From Coix lacryma-jobi var. lacryma-jobi (lineage: Eukaryota; Streptophyta; Magnoliopsida; Poales; Poaceae), in the NCBI GenBank assembly GCA_009763385.1, contig CM019826.1, positions 96,022,848-96,086,847 of the forward strand: DNA of 64,000 nucleotides, written 5' to 3'. The translations under genes were made by a program, and so were the position numbers. Each line of letters begins with the position of its first letter. Positions within the stretch are counted from its first letter, which is position 1. Positions 45,421 to 57,072 of this stretch are shown here, in pieces. The notes beneath the pieces were generated by a model. The model was given only the letters and a program-made list of their open reading frames with translations, did not search any database and was not told the origin of the DNA.

Positions 45421-46207
45421 ACTCAGGGAGGGCGATTTCAAACGCCCTTCTCCCAAATCTTCCCAAATCCGATCCAAATCAAAAACCCTTGTTCCCAAAC
45501 TTGGAGAAGATGATCACGAGGTAGTTAGGAGACTATCCCCAAGAAATCATCCGCTCAAATCAACTCAAACACAGGGAAATCGAAAGGGAAGAAGTATGAA
45601 CGAAAAAGCGCCACGAAAACAAAATCAACCCGATCTACTTGTTCGTGAGGAGTTAGATGAATTCCTTCGGTGGAAGTGATCTCCTCACTATAAAGAACAA
45701 GTTGATTCAAACGGATTTCGAAAAGACGTAGTAGAGAGGGAGATCGAGTGACGGGAAAATCATGGAGAAATGAAGAACGCGAAGAACACGAACAAAACGC
45801 GAATCAACACATCGATCTGCAACTGTGTGGCTACCACACGCTACAACAGTGAGATTACGGTCTCACTTCCTCAAAATCTCTAGTACACAGAGTTATGGTT
45901 CTCTGCGGATCTCAGTTGCTACAGCAGGGGATTGGGAGAGCAGGAAAACCTAGAAGGCAAAGAGCAAATGACTGAGATAGGATGGGAGGTGGGTGTCTCC
46001 CTCTACTTATCCTAATTCTAATTCCCACTCTACCCCTAACTAATTACAGAGCCAACCAGCTAAACCCTAAGGTTATTCTGGACCAACTCGTGGTAGGTGG
46101 CGATCCGACGGCCATGCCCGCACAACTGGTAGCGTTGCCTGGACGCAACCTCACCGATTGCCGCCACGTGCCGCCACCGCTCGGCTTGTCCTTTTCCCAG
46201 ACTTCGC

Positions 46208-46470
46208 CCCCGGTTTTGAGGCCCAAACCGGGAAACCAGCCTTCACGACCAACCCTCGGTTTTGAGGCCCAAACCGGGAAACCAGCCGTCCATCGCCTGA
46301 GTTTTGTGGCCCAAACTCAGCAAACCTGCAGCACCCAGGTTTTGAGGCCCAAACCTGGAAACCGTCCTCAGCCCGAGTTTTGTGGCCAAACTCGAAAACT
46401 GTCAGCGCCCAGGTTTTGAGGCCCAAACCTGGAAACCGTCCACTCGGTGGTTTTTCTGTGGCTCAACCAC
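46208..46470. repeat. array of seven arm-covarying inverted repeats (TE-F LTR)
   Basis: Seven units with the loop TGAGGCCC or TGTGGCCC and arms CCCGGTTT/AAACCGGG, CTGAGTTT/AAACTCAG, CCAGGTTT/AAACCTGG, CGAGTTT/AAACTCG and GGTGGTT/AACCACC. Unit order and number differ from TE-B, and one unit has mismatched arms (CTCGGTTT/AAACCGGG). Confidence 0.86.
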
Positions 46471-46820
46471 CAAACCGAGCCATAGAGGGGATGCACCGCC
46501 CGTGCACCCCGTCCACTGACACGTGTCCCCAGGTCCTCGACCCAAGCAATACCGTGCCCGCAAGTCTTCGCTCGTCGCTGTCCCAGGCTGTCAGTCACCA
46601 CAGCTGATCCTCAGGCCACCGGTCCCTCAGTCCAAGCCTCACGTCCGCCCTTCACCGCTCTCGGTCCATCGGCACGACACGTCTCTACTTGACCTTCACC
46701 TTGCCTTCGATCACTGTATCCATGCTCGACACCTGCACAACACAAGCCAAAGAACATGCGCATTATCTCAGTTGACAATCACTCATCACTCGAGACTCAG
46801 CATACACCCATGTATCCGCA

Positions 46821-48130
46821 AATATATCTTTCTTCGAAACATGGTCTCTTGGAAAGTGATGGCGAATATCTATGTGCTTTGTGCGAGAGTGGTGAACCGG
46901 GTTGTTAGCAAGCTTAACCGTGCTCACATTGTCACACAACAAAGGTACCCTTTCAAGAACTACACCATAGTCTAAAAGGGTTTGTTTCATGTAAAGGATT
47001 TGTGCACAACAAGCACCCGCGACTATGTATTCCACCTCGACGGTAGACAAGGCCACACTTTTTTGCTTCTTTGAACTCCATGAAACTAGTGATCTCCCAT
47101 GCAAATGGCACCCTCCGGATGTGCTCTTTCTATCTACTTTGCAACCCGCGTAATTCGAATCGGAATACCCAACGAGTTGGAAGTTAGCTCCTTTGGGATA
47201 CCAAAGGCCAATGCTTGGGGTGTGCTTTAGGTACCTAAGGATTCTCTTTACGGCTATGAGATGTGATTCCTTAGGATCGGCGTGAAATCTAGCACACATA
47301 CACACACTAAACATGATGTCGGGCCTATATACGGTCCAGTATAACAAGCTACCAATCATAGAATGGTAGAGAGTTTGATCAACCGAGTTACCTCCCTCAT
47401 CTAGGTCAAGATGTCCATTTGTTGGCATTGGAGTCTTGATAGGCTTGCAATCATCCATGTTGAAGCGCTTGAGGAGGTCTTTTGTATACTTCTCTTGAGA
47501 TATGAAAGTCCCCTCCTTCAATTGCTTGACTTGGAAGCTTAGGAAGAATGTGAGCTCGCCAATCATGGACATTTCGAACTCCTTCGACATCAAGTCACCA
47601 AATTCCTTGCAATATACTTCATTTGTTGACCCGAAGATGATATCATCAACGTAGACTTGACAAATGAAGATCTCTCCATCAGGCTTCTTGGTGAATAGTG
47701 TGGTGTCAACCTTCCCAATGATGAAGCCCTTCTCAATGAGGAAGTCCCGGAGGCACTCGTACCATGATCTTGGGGCTTGCTTGAGCCCATATAGTGCCTT
47801 GGACAACCTATAAACATGATTAGGATATCTAGGGTCCTCAAACCCTGGAGGTTGATCAACATAGACTAGTTCATTTATGAAGCCATTTAAAAATGTACTT
47901 TTCACATCCATTTGATATAATTTAATGTCATGATGTGATGCATATGCAAGGAGGATACTACGAATGGCTTCAAGTCTTGTAACCGGTGCAAAGGTCTCTC
48001 CAAAATCTAAGCCTTCAACTTGAGAGAACCCCTTTGCAACTAGCCTTGCCTTGTTTCTAACAACCTTGCCTTGATCATCTTGCTTGTTTCTAAACACCCA
48101 TTTTGTTCCAATGACTCTTGCGCCTTTAGG
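46821..48130 (-). CDS. pol: TE-G copia RT-RNase H (truncated)
   Basis: RT with KARLVAKGFSQVEGLDFGET, FAPVTRLEAIRSILLAYASH, MDVKSTFLNGFINELVYVDQ, ALYGLKQAPRSWYECL and the catalytic YVDDIIFGST. RNase H has YSDSNYAGCKVDRKSTSGGC and VALSTVEVEYIVAG. It is cut in the last RNase H block after RDHVSKKDI; the remaining residues before the next stop are read from the TE-F LTR. The upstream TGA (48131-48133) is the only stop between it and the integrase hinge. Confidence 0.93.
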
Positions 48131-48664
48131 TCACACTTCAAGTGTCCAACCTTGGTTGCGGGTGAAGTTGTTCAATTCTGCATGCATGGCATTCACCCAA
48201 TCCGGATCACTTAGAGCTTCATCTACAACGGTAGGCTCAACAAGAGAAACAAAGGAGTGAGGTTCCATAAATAAAGCAAGTTTTTGAGATCGAGTCATTA
48301 CACCCCTTGTTGGACTCCCTATGATGAGATCTTGAGGATGAGCTTGTAGTAGAGTAGTAGTCGTTCGATCAACCACTTTAGGGGCCACTTGTGGAGCACC
48401 AACATCTTGAGCTTGTACCACCATTTGATCATTGGAGACATGAGTATCTTCATTTGGGTCTCTCCCATCTTTGTCATCATCAAGTGATACATTTGATGAG
48501 GATGGCTTGTCAATGACTTGCACATCATCATCATCATCTTTAGGCTTGATGGCTCCAACCGGCATGTTCTTCATTGCTTCCCTCAATGGTTCATCACCTA
48601 CATCATCAAGATTCCCATGCTCTCCTTGAGAGCCATTAGATTCATCGAATTCCACATCATATGT
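48131..48664 (-). pseudogene. pol: TE-G integrase-RT hinge region
   Basis: The variable linker between copia integrase and RT: acidic and Ser/Asp-rich (DDDDVQVIDKPSSSNVSLDD), then GVMTRSQKLALFMEPHSFVS and DPDWVNAMHAELNNFTRNQG, the start of the RT domain. It is in frame with both neighbours; TAA 48665 and TGA 48131 bound it. The TGA may derive from a CGA codon. Confidence 0.82.
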
Positions 48665-49696
48665 TTATTCTACCATCCCGGTGGCATGGTTGAATACTCG
48701 ATATGCTTTGGACTTCAATGAGTAACCAACAAGAAAACCAATATCACATCGGCGTTGGAACTTCCCTAGGTGTTGGCGCTTCTTGTAGATGTAGCATTTG
48801 CACCCAAACACTCTAAAGAAGGATACATCCGGCTTCTTGTTGTTGAGTAGCTCATAGGGGGTCTTGCCAAGGAGACGATGGGGGAACAACCAATTTGATG
48901 CATAGCAAGCAGTGTTGATTGCTTCCACCCAAAATCTTTCTGGTGTAGAGTACTCATCTAACATTGTCCATGCTAGGGTGATTAGTGTCTGGTTCTTCCT
49001 CTCAACTACCCCATTTTGTTGTGGTGTGTAGGTTGCGGAGACTTCATGCTTGATCCCAACTTCATCACAATATTGCTCAATGTGGGTGTTGTCAAATTCT
49101 CTCCCATTATCACTTCTTATCTTTTTGATCTTCAAGTCAAATTCATTTTGAGCTCTCTTGGCAAACTTCTTGAATGAAGGGGTTGCTTCGGATTTGTCAT
49201 GAAGAAAGAACACCCAAGTGTATCTAGAGTAGTCATCAACAATCACTAGGCAATAGAGATTTCCACCAAAGCTAGCATATGTTGTTGGCCCAAATAGGTC
49301 CATGTGAAGTAGCTCTAACTCTCTTGATGTTGAAACAAAGGCTTTGGTTGGATGAGTGTTTGCAACTTGCTTGCCGGCTTGACATGCACTACACAATTTG
49401 TCCTTCTCAAACTTGACATCCTTCAAGCCCCTAACCAAATCCTTCTTCAATAGCTTGTTGAGAGTGTTCATTCCCACATGTGCCAATCTTCTATGCCATA
49501 GCCAACCAAGAGATTGCTTAGTGAACAAACATGTCTTCAAGTTGGCATCTTCAGAGGAGAAATCCACTAGATAGAGATTGTTGTATCTAAAGCCTTGGAA
49601 TATCACTTGTGTATCATCTTTCTTGGTCACAACCACTTCTTTGTCGGTGAACAAACATTGAAAGCCAAGATCACATAGTTGCCCAACGGATAGCAA
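48665..49696 (-). CDS. pol: TE-G copia integrase
   Basis: GAG-pre-integrase region with LWHRRLAHVGMNTLNKLLKK and a CSACQAGKQ zinc finger. The integrase core has LLHMDLFGPTTYASFGGNLY, IRSDNGREFDNTHIEQYCDE and TPQQNGVVERKNQ, so the D,D,E triad is present. GKTPYELLNNKKPDVSFFRV and GFLVGYSLKSKAYRVFN close the domain. Open for 343 codons, ending at TAA 48665. Confidence 0.92.
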   Translation of the reverse strand: MLSVGQLCDLGFQCLFTDKEVVVTKKDDTQVIFQGFRYNNLYLVDFSSEDANLKTCLFTKQSLGWLWHRRLAHVGMNTLNKLLKKDLVRGLKDVKFEKDKLCSACQAGKQVANTHPTKAFVSTSRELELLHMDLFGPTTYASFGGNLYCLVIVDDYSRYTWVFFLHDKSEATPSFKKFAKRAQNEFDLKIKKIRSDNGREFDNTHIEQYCDEVGIKHEVSATYTPQQNGVVERKNQTLITLAWTMLDEYSTPERFWVEAINTACYASNWLFPHRLLGKTPYELLNNKKPDVSFFRVFGCKCYIYKKRQHLGKFQRRCDIGFLVGYSLKSKAYRVFNHATGMVE

Positions 49697-50009
49697 GTTG
49701 AAGCAACAAGAAGCACATTTGAGATGGTATGATCATTTGATATTGCCACTTTGCCCAAACCCTTCACATTGCCCTTAGAGTTGTCACCAAATGTAATCTT
49801 TTCTTGGTCATTGACATTCTCTTCTAGTGAGGTGAACATCCGAGGATCGCCGATCATATGTTGTATGCAACCACTATCAATCACCCAATGAGATCCACCG
49901 GTCTTGTAGTTCACCTACAGACACAAGAAATCAAGCTTGAGCTTTCGGGACCCAAACTTGTTGAGGCCCATTAACCTTCTCAACTAGAGACTTTGCAACC
50001 CATATTTGC
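49697..50009 (-). pseudogene. TE-G copia protease and gag C-terminal tip
   Basis: HWVIDSGCIQHMIGDPRMF is the protease active site (DSGC in place of the usual DSGCT). FGDNSKGNVKGLGKVAI follows. A deletion of about 8 bp near 49697 shifts the frame in NVLLVAS. Upstream, the gag tip IWVAKSLVEKVNGPQQVWVP is visible to the TE-H junction. Confidence 0.83.
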
Positions 50010-50439
50010 TGACGGACCAGAATGTCAGAGACATCATCAGAAGATGATTACTCGGACTAGTCCTGGGTGTCACGGGAGATCCGGAGACATGATACGAAGT
50101 CTACATGGACTAGGACTCTCTTTGTAACATTAGTCGAGTTTCTAAAAGAAGTCTTATAATTAGAATAAAACTCCTCTGTTATAACCGACTAAGACTCGGT
50201 ATGCACTAAGCTTTACCCGACTATATAAGGGGAAGTAGGCGCATACCCCTATCATTGAATCTTGAATCATAACACAAGGCACACGCCGCCACTAGATGTA
50301 AGGTATTACGCTATTAAGCCGCCTGAACCAGTATAAATAGCTGTCCCTATGTGCTCGCCGAGTTCTACGAACGCCAATCTCCACTAAACAAATCGTCTGG
50401 GAATCCCCAAGACGAGTTGCCGGTTAACAAACACCAACA
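50010..50439 (+). repeat. TE-H 5' LTR (about 430 bp)
   Basis: TGACGGACCAGAATG to AACACCAACA, with a TATATAAGG box at 50222-50230. The exact left end is inferred from where the TE-G coding sequence stops. Confidence 0.72.
50222..50230 (+). promoter_or_regulatory. TATA box of TE-H LTR
   Basis: TATATAAGG about 210 bp into the LTR, upstream of a short R/U5. Confidence 0.7.
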
Positions 50440-50441
50440 GC

Positions 50442-50459
50442 TAGCGCGCCAGGTAGGGG
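50442..50459 (+). promoter_or_regulatory. TE-H primer-binding-site candidate
   Basis: TAGCGCGCCAGGTAGGGG, two bases after the LTR end, the form usual for RIRE2-type elements. tRNA not assigned. Confidence 0.6.
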
Positions 50460-50500
50460 CTCTCAGCGATTTCGCGATCAAGAGCTTGACGAACCGCTTC

Positions 50501-51685
50501 AACATGTTCTCGGCAGGATCAATTTTCATTTTTGGCTCGTGGACTTGCATCGCGGATGATCAAGGAATGTTGCATCGACACCTTCAAACAAAATCAGAAG
50601 CGCAAGCCACGCCAAAGATAGATCATCTCACTCGAGACCTAGAAAACCTCACAATCCAAGAGTCGCAAGAATCCGGGGACCAAGCTGAATTATCTGACTC
50701 CTACTCGGACACGCACTGTCGGTCCGAAAAGGACTCGGATTTTAGACATCGTATCCCCTTTGGATTGCATAACTCGGCGAAAAACTTCCAAGAGTTGACT
50801 GGTTCAAACTTCCAAAAGCATCGACAGATCCCTCTGACTGGAGCCCAACAAGGACTCATCTTCAGTTCAACCGAGGAGGGTAACATCGTCCATTGGCCAA
50901 TACAACCAGCCCCGGCTAGATTGGTTGGCACAATCGACCAGCAACTCCGTACCAATATGGACATCAGCTCCCCTTCGAGGAGAATGATACCTCAACAGAG
51001 CTAATCTCCAGCGCTTCTACCTTGGAATCGGTTACGCCAGGATCAGCCAACCAAGGCTACACTCGTGAAGTCTTCATGGTAGGACACCAGCCATCCCTAC
51101 GACCTCCAACTCCTCCGGACGTCTTCTGAGATGATGAAACCTTGACTATGGTATCTGATGACGATCCAGAAGGACCCGGTGAAACCGAGACCTTGAAAGC
51201 AGAAAGACTAAGGAGGAATCTAGCAAAAGACGCTCATAGAAGGTGAGCAACTCATCGTAAGGAGGCTATGGAGCGCTACCACGTACGGCTTGAAGAATAT
51301 AATAATCGAAGGCATTTGGAAGAGGAAGCCGAGCATCAAGCTCGTAATCTGCGTGACCAGGAAATTCAGTCTCAAGATGACTGCAACCGACGATGAGCCG
51401 ACTGCTCACGCAACCTCGAACCTGAATTTATGAGGGTCACTGGTCATAAAGTATATCAGACATCCTACCAAAATGTTATGGCCCTAGCCACAGAGATGGG
51501 AGCTAAGGACAACCGCACACCCAAAGAAGAACGACGATTGATCATGCTTCAGACTACCGCGCTATAGCTCAAAGGTCGGAACCTGGAGTCTTTAGCTGAT
51601 GATCAAGACTCATCTCACCCAAGCCAGAGGCGACCTGTTCATGAGCGGCTCGGCCGGGTCCCGGCCAGGAGTCGCCTGGCAACCG
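50501..51685 (+). pseudogene. gag: TE-H gag (broken, truncated)
   Basis: N-terminal gag with MFSAGSIFIFGSWTCIADDQ, then spacer sequence; after a frameshift near 51000 come FMVGHQPSLRPPTPPDVF and KEAMERYHVRLEEYNNRRHL, and NVMALATEMGAKD near 51480. Several stops and frame changes. The TE-I LTR interrupts it at 51686 (AACCG is the likely target site). Confidence 0.68.
51681..51685. repeat. TE-I candidate target-site sequence, left
   Basis: AACCG before TGATGCGAACCC. The matching right copy would lie beyond 64000. Confidence 0.5.
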
Positions 51686-52602
51686 TGATGCGAACCCGTT
51701 AGGGTTTTTGCCCGATCTTTCGATGAGAAACGGGGATAACTCGATTGGTGGATGGAGATGACGTTCACGGCCCGACTACAGCCCTCAAGACCGCGCCTTA
51801 GCAACCGATACACCACGTCCAATAGCCGTCACGATCTTGTGGAGCGCGACAACCAGCCCCTAGGGCTCCCGTCCTGCAAGCAATCGAAGAACTAGCAAGA
51901 ACGAGGAAACAAGCACTGAATTTGCAAGATGAAATTGAAGGCTTCAAACTGAATCTTAATCAACAATGGGGTTCCGAAGACAAGGAGACGGGCGGCTGAT
52001 CCTGCACGCGCGCCTACAAGCAAGTAGCTAAGGCTAAACTTGATCTAAACAAAACCCAACCCGACCATGGCGGCTATAGAGGGATATAAGTAGATGGATT
52101 GACGACCAAAAGAGTGTTGGGGTCGTCCTCCAACCCTAGGACGCGTCCCTAATGGACCCAACTTGATACATGGGCCATAAGCCCAAAATGAGGTGACACA
52201 GCACCCTGGACAACAAGACCTGTCGACGGTAATTGGATCATTGCCGCTGCTGCCGAACAGATATTGACGTGGGACTTGATTCATATGAAAGTAAACTTGA
52301 TAAGCTTTCCAACAAGTCCTGAAGCGCCTGAATCCGAATCCGTATGCAACCGTGGTGGCGGTCACAAGTTGGTGCTTTGCTGCAGTCCGAATCCAGCTAG
52401 CGCGAGTCCTTCTCCCTTTCGGTCTTCTCCTCGGTTCCTAATCAAAACAAGAGTGCACGTGTTTCCATTGTCTAAATAAGATGGACAAGAGCTTATCATG
52501 GAACTCACTTGATGATTAAGTTGACGAGCACGAGCACGAGTAAGAGGACCAGCTATAGGTTGTGTCGGAGAGGATGTATCGCTGGTGTTGATGTCCTCAT
52601 CA
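51686..52602 (-). repeat. TE-I 3' LTR (917 bp)
   Basis: On the - strand TGATGAGGACATC (52602) to GGGTTCGCATCA (51686). A TATA-like CTTATATCC is at about 52085-52093. The first about 240 bases encode the end of pol, up to the stop at 52362. Confidence 0.88.
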
Positions 52603-53610
52603 TCCTCCCTTTCTTGCATTTGAGTCGTCCTCGACTCAAGCTCATCTTCCTCACCCAAATAAGGCTTCAAATCTGCAATGTTAAATGTGGGACTAACCCC
52701 AAAATCTACAGGAAGATCAAGCTTATATGCATTCTCATTAATTCGTTGCAGCACTTTAAAAGGACCATCAGCTCTAGACATCAATTTGGATTTTCTCAGT
52801 TCTGGAAATCTATCTTTTCGCAAATGCAACCAAACCAAATCCCCAGGTTCCAGAATCAATTGCTTTCTACCTTTATCTCTAGCACATTTGTACTTAGCAT
52901 TCATGCGCTCTATGTTTTCTTTAGTGGCTTCATGCAATTTTAACATCAATTCAGCACGTTGCTTAGCATCAAAATTCATTTTTTCAGAACTTGGCAAAGG
53001 CATTAAATCAATAGGAGCACGTGGCAAGAAGCCATAGACAATCTCAAAAGGACACATTTTTGTAGTAGAATGCAATGAACGATTATAAGCGAACTCAATA
53101 TGAGGCAAACATTCTTCCCACATCTTAATATTCTTCTTTAAAACAGCCCTTAACATAGTGGATAAAGTTCTATTCACAACTTCAGTTTGACCATCAGTTT
53201 GGGGATGACAAGTGGTGGAAAATAAAAGCTTAGTCCCCAATTTAAACCACAAAGTCTTCAAAAATGACTAAGAAATTTAGCATCACGATCAGAAACAATT
53301 GTGTTGGGCACACCATGTAAGCGAACAATTTCTCGAAAGAACAAATCAGCAATATTTGTAGCATCATCAGTTTTATGACATGGTATGAAATGTGCCATCT
53401 TAGAAAATCTATCAACAACCACAAACACACTATCACGTCCCCTCCTAGTCCTTGGTAATCCCAACACAAAATCCATAGATATATCCTCCCAAGGAGCATT
53501 AGAATAGGAAGAGGTAGATACAAACCGTGGGGATTTAACCGTGACTTTGCCTTTTGACATGTTGTGCAACGAGCAACAAACCTCTCCACATCTCTCTTCA
53601 TCCTTGGCCA
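52362..53610 (-). pseudogene. pol: TE-I integrase and C-terminal tail (two frameshifts)
   Basis: Integrase core in three frames: APWEDISMDFVLGLPRTRRG, VPNTIVSDRDAKFLSHF and CHPQTDGQTEVVNRTLSTML. The C-terminal half has EPGDLVWLHLRKDRFPELRK and FNIADLKPYLGEEDELESRT. The tail SRTTQMQEREDDEDI and PLTRARARQLNHQVSS lies over the PPT and LTR start, like the CR-motif region of CRM integrases. Two apparent 1-bp losses, near 53503 and 53265, break the frame and are the only lesions seen in TE-I pol. Confidence 0.88.
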
Positions 53611-56600
53611 AAAGAAATGACCAGCAAGTATGTCCTCGGTCTTCTTTGCTCCAAAATGTCCCATCAAGCCACCTCCATGTGCTTCCTGCAACAACAACAA
53701 ACGAACAGAGCTAGCTGGAATGCATAGCTTGTTAGCTCTAAACACAAACCCATCACTAACGATGAATTTGTTCCATCCTTTTCCATCTTTACAATGCAGC
53801 AACACGTCTCTAAAATCAGCATCGTGAACATATTGGTCCTTAATTGTTTCTAACCCAAAGATCTTATAATCAAGTTGATTCAGCAAAGTATATCTCCGTG
53901 ACAAAGCATCAGCAATAATATTCTCCTTCCCTTTCTTGTGCTTAATAATATAAGGAAAAGATTCAATAAATTCAACCCATTTTGCATGCCTACGATTCAG
54001 TTTTCCTTGACTACGAATATGTTTTAAAGATTCATGATCAGAATGGATAACAAACTCTTTGGGCCATAAATAATGTTGCCATGTCTCTAATGTTCGAACA
54101 AGAGCATAGAGTTCTTTATCATAAGTAGAATAATTGAGAACAGGCCCACTCAATTTCTCACTAAAATATGCAATAGGTTTTCCCTCTTGTAACAAAACAC
54201 CTCCCAGACCAATTCCACTAGCATCACATTCAAGCTCAAAAGTCTTATTAAAATCAGGAAGTTGTAGGAGAGGCGCATGAGTTAACTTATCTTTCAACAT
54301 GTCGAATGAATTCTCTTGTGTTTTGCCCCACTCAAAAGGCACCCCCTTTTTGGTAAGCTCATTCAATGGTGCAGCAATGGTGCTGAAATCCTTCACAAAA
54401 CGGCGATAGAATCCAGCAAGTCCTAGGAAACTCCGCACCTGGGTGATAGTCTTTGGGACAGGCCATCCCTGTATAGCTTCCACCTTGGCTTGATCAACGT
54501 CAATTCCCTGTGGAGTTACAACATAACCAAGAAAACACACTCGATCGGTGCAAAAGGTGCACTTCTCAAGGTTACCAAATAAACGTGCCTCGCGTAGTGC
54601 ATTAAAAACAACACGTAAATGATCAAGATGTTCATCCAATGATTTGCTGTAAATTAATATATCATCAAAATATACGACAACAAATTTCCCAATGAAAGCA
54701 CGCAAAACCTCGTTCATTAATCTCATGAAAGTACTAGGTGCATTAGTTAACCCAAAAGGCATGACTAACCACTCATATAAACCGAACTTAGTTTTGAAAG
54801 CAGTTTTCCATTCATCTCCCAATTTCATACGAATCTGGTGGTACCCACTACGTAAATCAACTTTTGAAAACACAACAGCACCACTCAGTTCATCTAGCAT
54901 ATCATCTAATCGTGGAATAGGGTGTCGATATCGAATGGTGATATTATTAATAGCTCTACAATCAACACACATACGCCATGTTCCATCTTTCTTAGGCACT
55001 AAAATTACTGGAACAGCACAAGGGCTAAGGGATTCTCGCACATAACCTTTGTCCAGTAGTTCTTGCACTTGTCGCTGAATTTCCTTTGTTTCTTCCGGGT
55101 TTGTCCTGTATGGCGCACGGTTTGGCAAAGACGCACCAGGAATAAGATCAATTTGGTGCTCAATCCCGCGTAATGGTGGCAACCCCGCTGGTACCGCACT
55201 TGGAAACACATCGGAATACTCCTGCAAAACGTTAGAAACAGCAGGGGGCAAAGAACATTGCATATCCTCAATTGAAATCAAAGCATCCTTGCATATCAAA
55301 GCATAAGCAACAGAAGTGGATGCATTGAACTCATTAATATCTGATTTGGTAGCTATCATACAACGTCCTTTCAGTTTTATCTCATCTTTGTTACCAATTA
55401 CAGATTTATCATTTTTACTGCTCTCGCTCTTTGCTTTAGTAGCCCTTGCAACATCAGTTTGCATAATAGTTTTAGGGGACATAGGATGCAGCACAATTTT
55501 TCGATCATGGTATAGAAAAGAATACTGATTTGATCTACCATGATGCATAGAATCTCTATCAAATTGCCAAGGTCTACCTAGCAGAATGTTACAAGCTTGC
55601 ATAGGCACAACATCACATTCAACAATATCTTTGTAGGATCCGATGGAAAAATTGATTCTCACAAGTCTAGTTACCTTTGCCTTACCACTGTTGTTCAGCC
55701 ATTGGATGTAGTAGGGATGCGGGTGTGGTTTGGTGTTGAGGGCAAGTTTCTGCACCATATCGCTGCTTGCCAAGTTGTTGCAGCTACCTCCATCAATGAT
55801 CATGCGGCAAGAACGCTCTTTGATGACACACTTTGTTTGGAATAAAATATGTCGCTGATTTTGCTTTGCCTTCTCCATTTGTGCACTAAGCACTCGCTGC
55901 ACGATCAAGCTTTCATAGTGGTCCGCTTCACCTGCATTAATATGTTCTTCTATTTGTTCTTCATTACCTGCATGGTCAGTCGCAAGCAGTGCAAGCGTGT
56001 CTTCATCAAAATCACTAGCAGATGAGCACTCACCATCATCTTTGACAATCATAACTCGCTTGTTTGGACAGTCACGCATCATGTGTCCATATCCCTTGCA
56101 CCGGTGACATTGTATGTTGCTTGTTCTACCCGTCGATGCCACGGATGAAGTACTCGCAGCAGGCTTTTGCATCGTCTTTGCAACTGAATTTGTGGGAGCA
56201 GCTCGAGACTTGTCACTAGATGATGGAGTAGACATACGTGTAGATGGAGTTGTAGTCATGCGTTGCTGCCATGAATTAGCCTTCCCTGCAGAAATATTAG
56301 TCCTTGTGCTAGCACGTCGTCCCTGCACTTCCCTTTCAGCTTTACAAGCAAGATGAAACAAACGGGTTACACTATTGTATTCTTTGTAAGTGAGGATGTC
56401 CTGAATTTCCCGATTTAACCCACCCAAAAATCTAGCCATAGCCGGTTCCTCATCCTCCTCTAGGTTACAACGCAACATACCCGTTTGTAATTCCTGATAA
56501 TATTCTTCTACACTTTTAGCACCTTGTCTCAATTGTTGCAACTTATTTATCATATCACGGGCATAGTAAGATGGAACAAATCTAGCTCTCATGGCTCGTT

Positions 56601-57072
56601 TCAGCGCATCCCAAGTTCTAGGTAAGTTATTAGGATTTTTCTTTCCATATTCTATCCACCAAACAGAAGCAAAATCTGTAAACTCACTAGTAGCAGCCCT
56701 AACACATGTAGTCTCAGGAAATTCATGACATGCAAACTTTTGATCAACAACAATCTCCCAAGTAATGTAGGCATCAGGGTCATATTTACCATCAAAAGGA
56801 GATATCTTAAATTTAATCTTACTGAAAGCATCATCATTATTGTGTACCTCGCGTCGGCGGTTGCCACCCATACCTCTATGGTTGTGACGTAGGCGTCGTC
56901 GATCACGAGCGTCTTGATCATCATGCTCAGTATCAGCAGTGTAGTCATCTTCATGACTACCGTGCTCTCGATCTCCCTCCTTTTCTTCTTTATGCTTCTC
57001 TTTATCTTCGGTGTGGAAGTCATCAAATCGCCTTAAGAGAGCAGCAAGGCTTTTGTCCACACTAGCAACGGA
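53540..57072 (-). CDS. pol: TE-I gag-pol: gag, protease, RT, RNase H, integrase zinc finger
   Basis: A continuous frame from the TE-J junction. The gag core has KFKISPFDGKYDPDAYITWE and RARFVPSYYARDMINKLQQL. The zinc knuckle is CHRCKGYGHMMRDC (about 56110-56068) and the protease motif MIIDGGSCNNL (about 55800). RT has VPKKDGTWRMCVDCRAINN, FSKVDLRSGYHQ and YFDDILIYS (about 54675-54645). RNase H has ECDASGIGLGGVLLQ, IHSDHESLKHI and IADALSRRYT. The zinc finger ends CTTCQKAK. All catalytic residues are visible. The true start is at 62214; reading upstream of 57073 is TE-J LTR. Confidence 0.93.
57068..57072. repeat. TE-J target-site duplication, left
   Basis: ACGGA before TGATGAAGGACGG; repeated at 62018-62022 after the other end. 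Confidence 0.95.

Larger units (their letters stand above)
44509..46820 (-). mobile_element. TE-F: copia (TE-B family) 5' LTR and gag start
   Basis: A second member of the TE-B family in the same orientation: LTR 46820-44743, Met-type PBS and the first 57 gag codons, cut at 44509 by TE-C. On its right it interrupts the RNase H of TE-G at 46820/46821. Confidence 0.85.
44743..46820 (-). repeat. TE-F 5' LTR (2078 bp)
   Basis: - strand TGCGGATACATGGG (46820) to CTCGGTCCTTCA (44743). It shares both ends and the hairpin array with the TE-B LTR, but its middle carries GCGGACTGTCCGC-type motifs (45160-45420) rather than GCGTCCGGTC. Confidence 0.87.
46821..50009 (-). mobile_element. TE-G: Ty1/copia pol region
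   Basis: A - strand copia order gag end, protease, integrase, RT, RNase H. It is cut at 46821 inside RNase H by TE-F and at 50009 just upstream of the protease by TE-H. Between these cuts the frame is nearly intact: only two stop codons and one small deletion. Confidence 0.9.
50010..51685 (+). mobile_element. TE-H: Tat-like gypsy element, 5' LTR and gag
   Basis: An LTR of 430 bp, a PBS-like GCGCGCCAGGTAGGGGC and a broken gag on the + strand, resembling RIRE2-type Tat elements. It interrupts TE-G on the left and is interrupted by TE-I at 51686. The rest lies beyond the window. Confidence 0.78.

Noticed and set aside
46763..46820. Residues after RDHVSKKDI as part of the TE-G RNase H
   Set aside because: They are encoded by the TE-F LTR (TGCGGATACATGG onward), so the domain is truncated at 46821.
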